From an uncultured cyanobacterium (lineage in GTDB: Bacteria > Cyanobacteriota > Cyanobacteriia > PCC-6307 > Cyanobiaceae), in contig CAIYSK010000273.1 in assembly GCA_903928835.1 (NCBI GenBank), positions 1 to 6,476 of the forward strand: DNA of 6,476 nucleotides. The letters run 5' to 3'. The notes below the pieces were generated by a model. The model searched no databases and was not told where the DNA came from. It worked only from the letters and a program-made list of their open reading frames with translations. The position numbers and the translations under genes were made by a program. Positions 5,477 through 6,476 of the stretch are shown one piece after another (within the stretch, counting starts at the first letter, position 1; every line of letters begins with the position of its first letter).

Positions 5477-6476
5477 ATGGACCCTCTGGCAGGAGTGGCG
5501 GCGGCCGTGGTGCCCTATTTCCGCAATTGGCTGCCTGGCCCAGGCCGGTGGACGGCGCCGGGCTCGGTGGTGGTGGCCTTGGCGGCTTTGGCGCCCCAGG
5601 TTCTCTTGGCCCAACCAGTGATTGCCCAGGCCGTGATGGCCCAGGAGCGCGAGCCCCAGGAGCGCGAGCCCCAGGTGCGGGTGCTGCTTGTGGAAAGCCC
5701 CACCCTGACTGTGGCGGCTACCGACCATCCGCTTGCCCTGCGCGGCTTGGCCGAGACCCCTGGAGGCCAGGTGATTTTGGCGCCGGGCGACACCGTGACC
5801 CTCACCCTGGTGGGCGGAGCTATGGCGGTGCAGCGGAATGGCCAGTCCCCTGCAGCCCAGGCCAGTGCTTCAGCCCAGGCCAGTGGGTCAGCCCAAACCA
5901 TCTGGCTGGAACCGCTGGCCAGTGGCCTGGCCTTGGGGGATAGCAAGCCCGCGGGGGATTTTCAGCTGAAGCAACGCAGCTACCGCGGCCGTCTGGTCGT
6001 GGCGATCAAGGGATCGGCGTTGCAGGCCATCAACACTGTGGATCTTGAGAGCTATCTGCCCAGCGTGGTGGGCAGCGAAATGCCCGCCAGCTGGCCCCAG
6101 GCGGCCCTTCGGGCCCAGGCCGTGGCCGCCCGCACCTATGCCCTGCGCCAGCGATCGGCCAGCCAGCCCTTCGATGTCAAGGCCACCGTGGCGAGCCAGG
6201 TGTACAAGGGCGTGGAGGCCGAAACCCCCTCGACCCGCGAAGCGGTGGCGAGCACCCGGGGCGAGGTGCTGATGTACGGCGGCAACTTGGTGAACGCGGT
6301 GTTCCACAGCAGCAGCGGCGGCAGCACCGAAAACAGCGGCGATTTGTGGATCCAGCAGCTGCCCTATCTAGTGAGCGTGCCGGACGTCGACCAGGCCAGC
6401 CCCGTGTCCCGCTGGCAGCAACGGCTCGAACCCCTCGCCTTGACCAAGGCGTTTGGTGAAATCGGCGGAGCTAACC
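5477..6476 (+). CDS. Secreted SpoIID/LytB-domain protein (3' end outside window)
   Basis: SpoIID-family proteins are lytic transglycosylases that cut peptidoglycan glycan strands. In non-sporulating cyanobacteria the exact role is unknown, but cell-wall remodelling outside the cytoplasm is likely. The frame is open from ATG 5477 to the window edge, showing 333 residues. Residues 1-28 form a long N-terminal region and 30-45 are hydrophobic ([10 protein letters not shown]), followed by Ala-rich cleavage-like sequence (VIAQA), so export or membrane anchoring is expected. A low-complexity linker [10 protein letters not shown] follows (56-65). Residues from about 66 begin the extracellular part, which carries a second repeat, [14 protein letters not shown] (127-140). 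The SpoIID core holds [16 protein letters not shown], with Glu201 the predicted catalytic acid, then [15 protein letters not shown] and [12 protein letters not shown] (276-287). No Shine-Dalgarno sequence is visible. The C terminus is missing, so domain completeness cannot be judged. Confidence 0.88.
   Translation, partial: MDPLAGVAAAVVPYFRNWLPGPGRWTAPGSVVVALAALAPQVLLAQPVIAQAVMAQEREPQEREPQVRVLLVESPTLTVAATDHPLALRGLAETPGGQVILAPGDTVTLTLVGGAMAVQRNGQSPAAQASASAQASGSAQTIWLEPLASGLALGDSKPAGDFQLKQRSYRGRLVVAIKGSALQAINTVDLESYLPSVVGSEMPASWPQAALRAQAVAARTYALRQRSASQPFDVKATVASQVYKGVEAETPSTREAVASTRGEVLMYGGNLVNAVFHSSSGGSTENSGDLWIQQLPYLVSVPDVDQASPVSRWQQRLEPLALTKAFGEIGGAN
5642..5671 (+). repeat. Tandem 15-base repeat, two copies
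   Basis: CAGGAGCGCGAGCCC occurs at 5642-5656 and again at 5657-5671, identical, with a partial CAG after it. The repeat is in frame and encodes QEREP twice, between the signal sequence and the first extracellular segment of the SpoIID-like protein. Exact tandem copies suggest recent slippage duplication. Confidence 0.9.
5855..5896 (+). repeat. Tandem 18-base repeat, two and a third copies
   Basis: Copies at 5855-5872 and 5873-5890 differ at two bases and are followed by a partial copy (GCCCAA, 5891-5896). In frame they encode [12 protein letters not shown] and AQ. The Ala/Ser/Gln composition suits a flexible linker inside the SpoIID-like protein. Confidence 0.85.

Noticed and set aside
5888..6307. 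139-codon minus-strand frame inside the SpoIID region
   Set aside because: It is opposite a plus-strand frame that carries conserved SpoIID motifs and stays open to the window end.
1..6476. Search by eye for tRNA, CRISPR, insertion sequences, toxin-antitoxin or phage genes and HIP1 sites
   Set aside because: No cloverleaf, repeat-spacer array, transposase motif or GCGATCGC octamer was found.

Overview
The window looks like a chromosomal segment of a unicellular picocyanobacterium (Synechococcus/Cyanobium type). A photosystem II cytochrome c550 (psbV) and a plant-type [2Fe-2S] ferredoxin (petF) mark it as cyanobacterial. High GC (about 68% in sampled coding lines), compact spacing and the absence of the HIP1 octamer GCGATCGC fit the marine/Cyanobium group. 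The genus is inferred, not proven.

Layout. Bases 2-742 (+) hold the C-terminal half of serA, cut off by the window edge. It overlaps prmA (742-1644, +) by one base. A 142-bp spacer follows, with a candidate promoter and a strong hairpin, leading into petF (1787-2086, +), which ends at a clear intrinsic terminator (2127-2149). A conserved-looking unknown gene with a duplicated PCCRL motif (2151-2537, +) begins right after the terminator. It converges on a low-GC kinase-fold gene (2552-3634, -). Upstream of the kinase on the minus strand are psbV (3817-4344), with its own terminator, and rnz (4465-5412). Divergent from rnz, a secreted SpoIID/LytB-domain protein starts at 5477 (+) and runs off the right edge.

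How the genes relate. serA (serine biosynthesis) and prmA (ribosomal protein L11 methylation) look translationally coupled. petF and psbV are separately terminated photosynthetic electron-transfer genes, each with a possible 5'-UTR hairpin. rnz processes tRNA 3' ends and the SpoIID-like protein probably acts on peptidoglycan. The kinase stands out by base composition and has no evident link to its neighbours, so it is the best candidate for acquired DNA.

No tRNA, rRNA, CRISPR array, insertion sequence or prophage gene was seen, and no gene-free stretch exceeds 180 bases. The less ordinary signals are the petF leader hairpin, a four-tract G-quadruplex motif next to the rnz stop codon, an inverted repeat between rnz and the SpoIID gene, the duplicated Cys-Cys motif, the low-GC kinase with a possibly leaderless start, and two glycine-to-alanine changes in RNase Z motifs.
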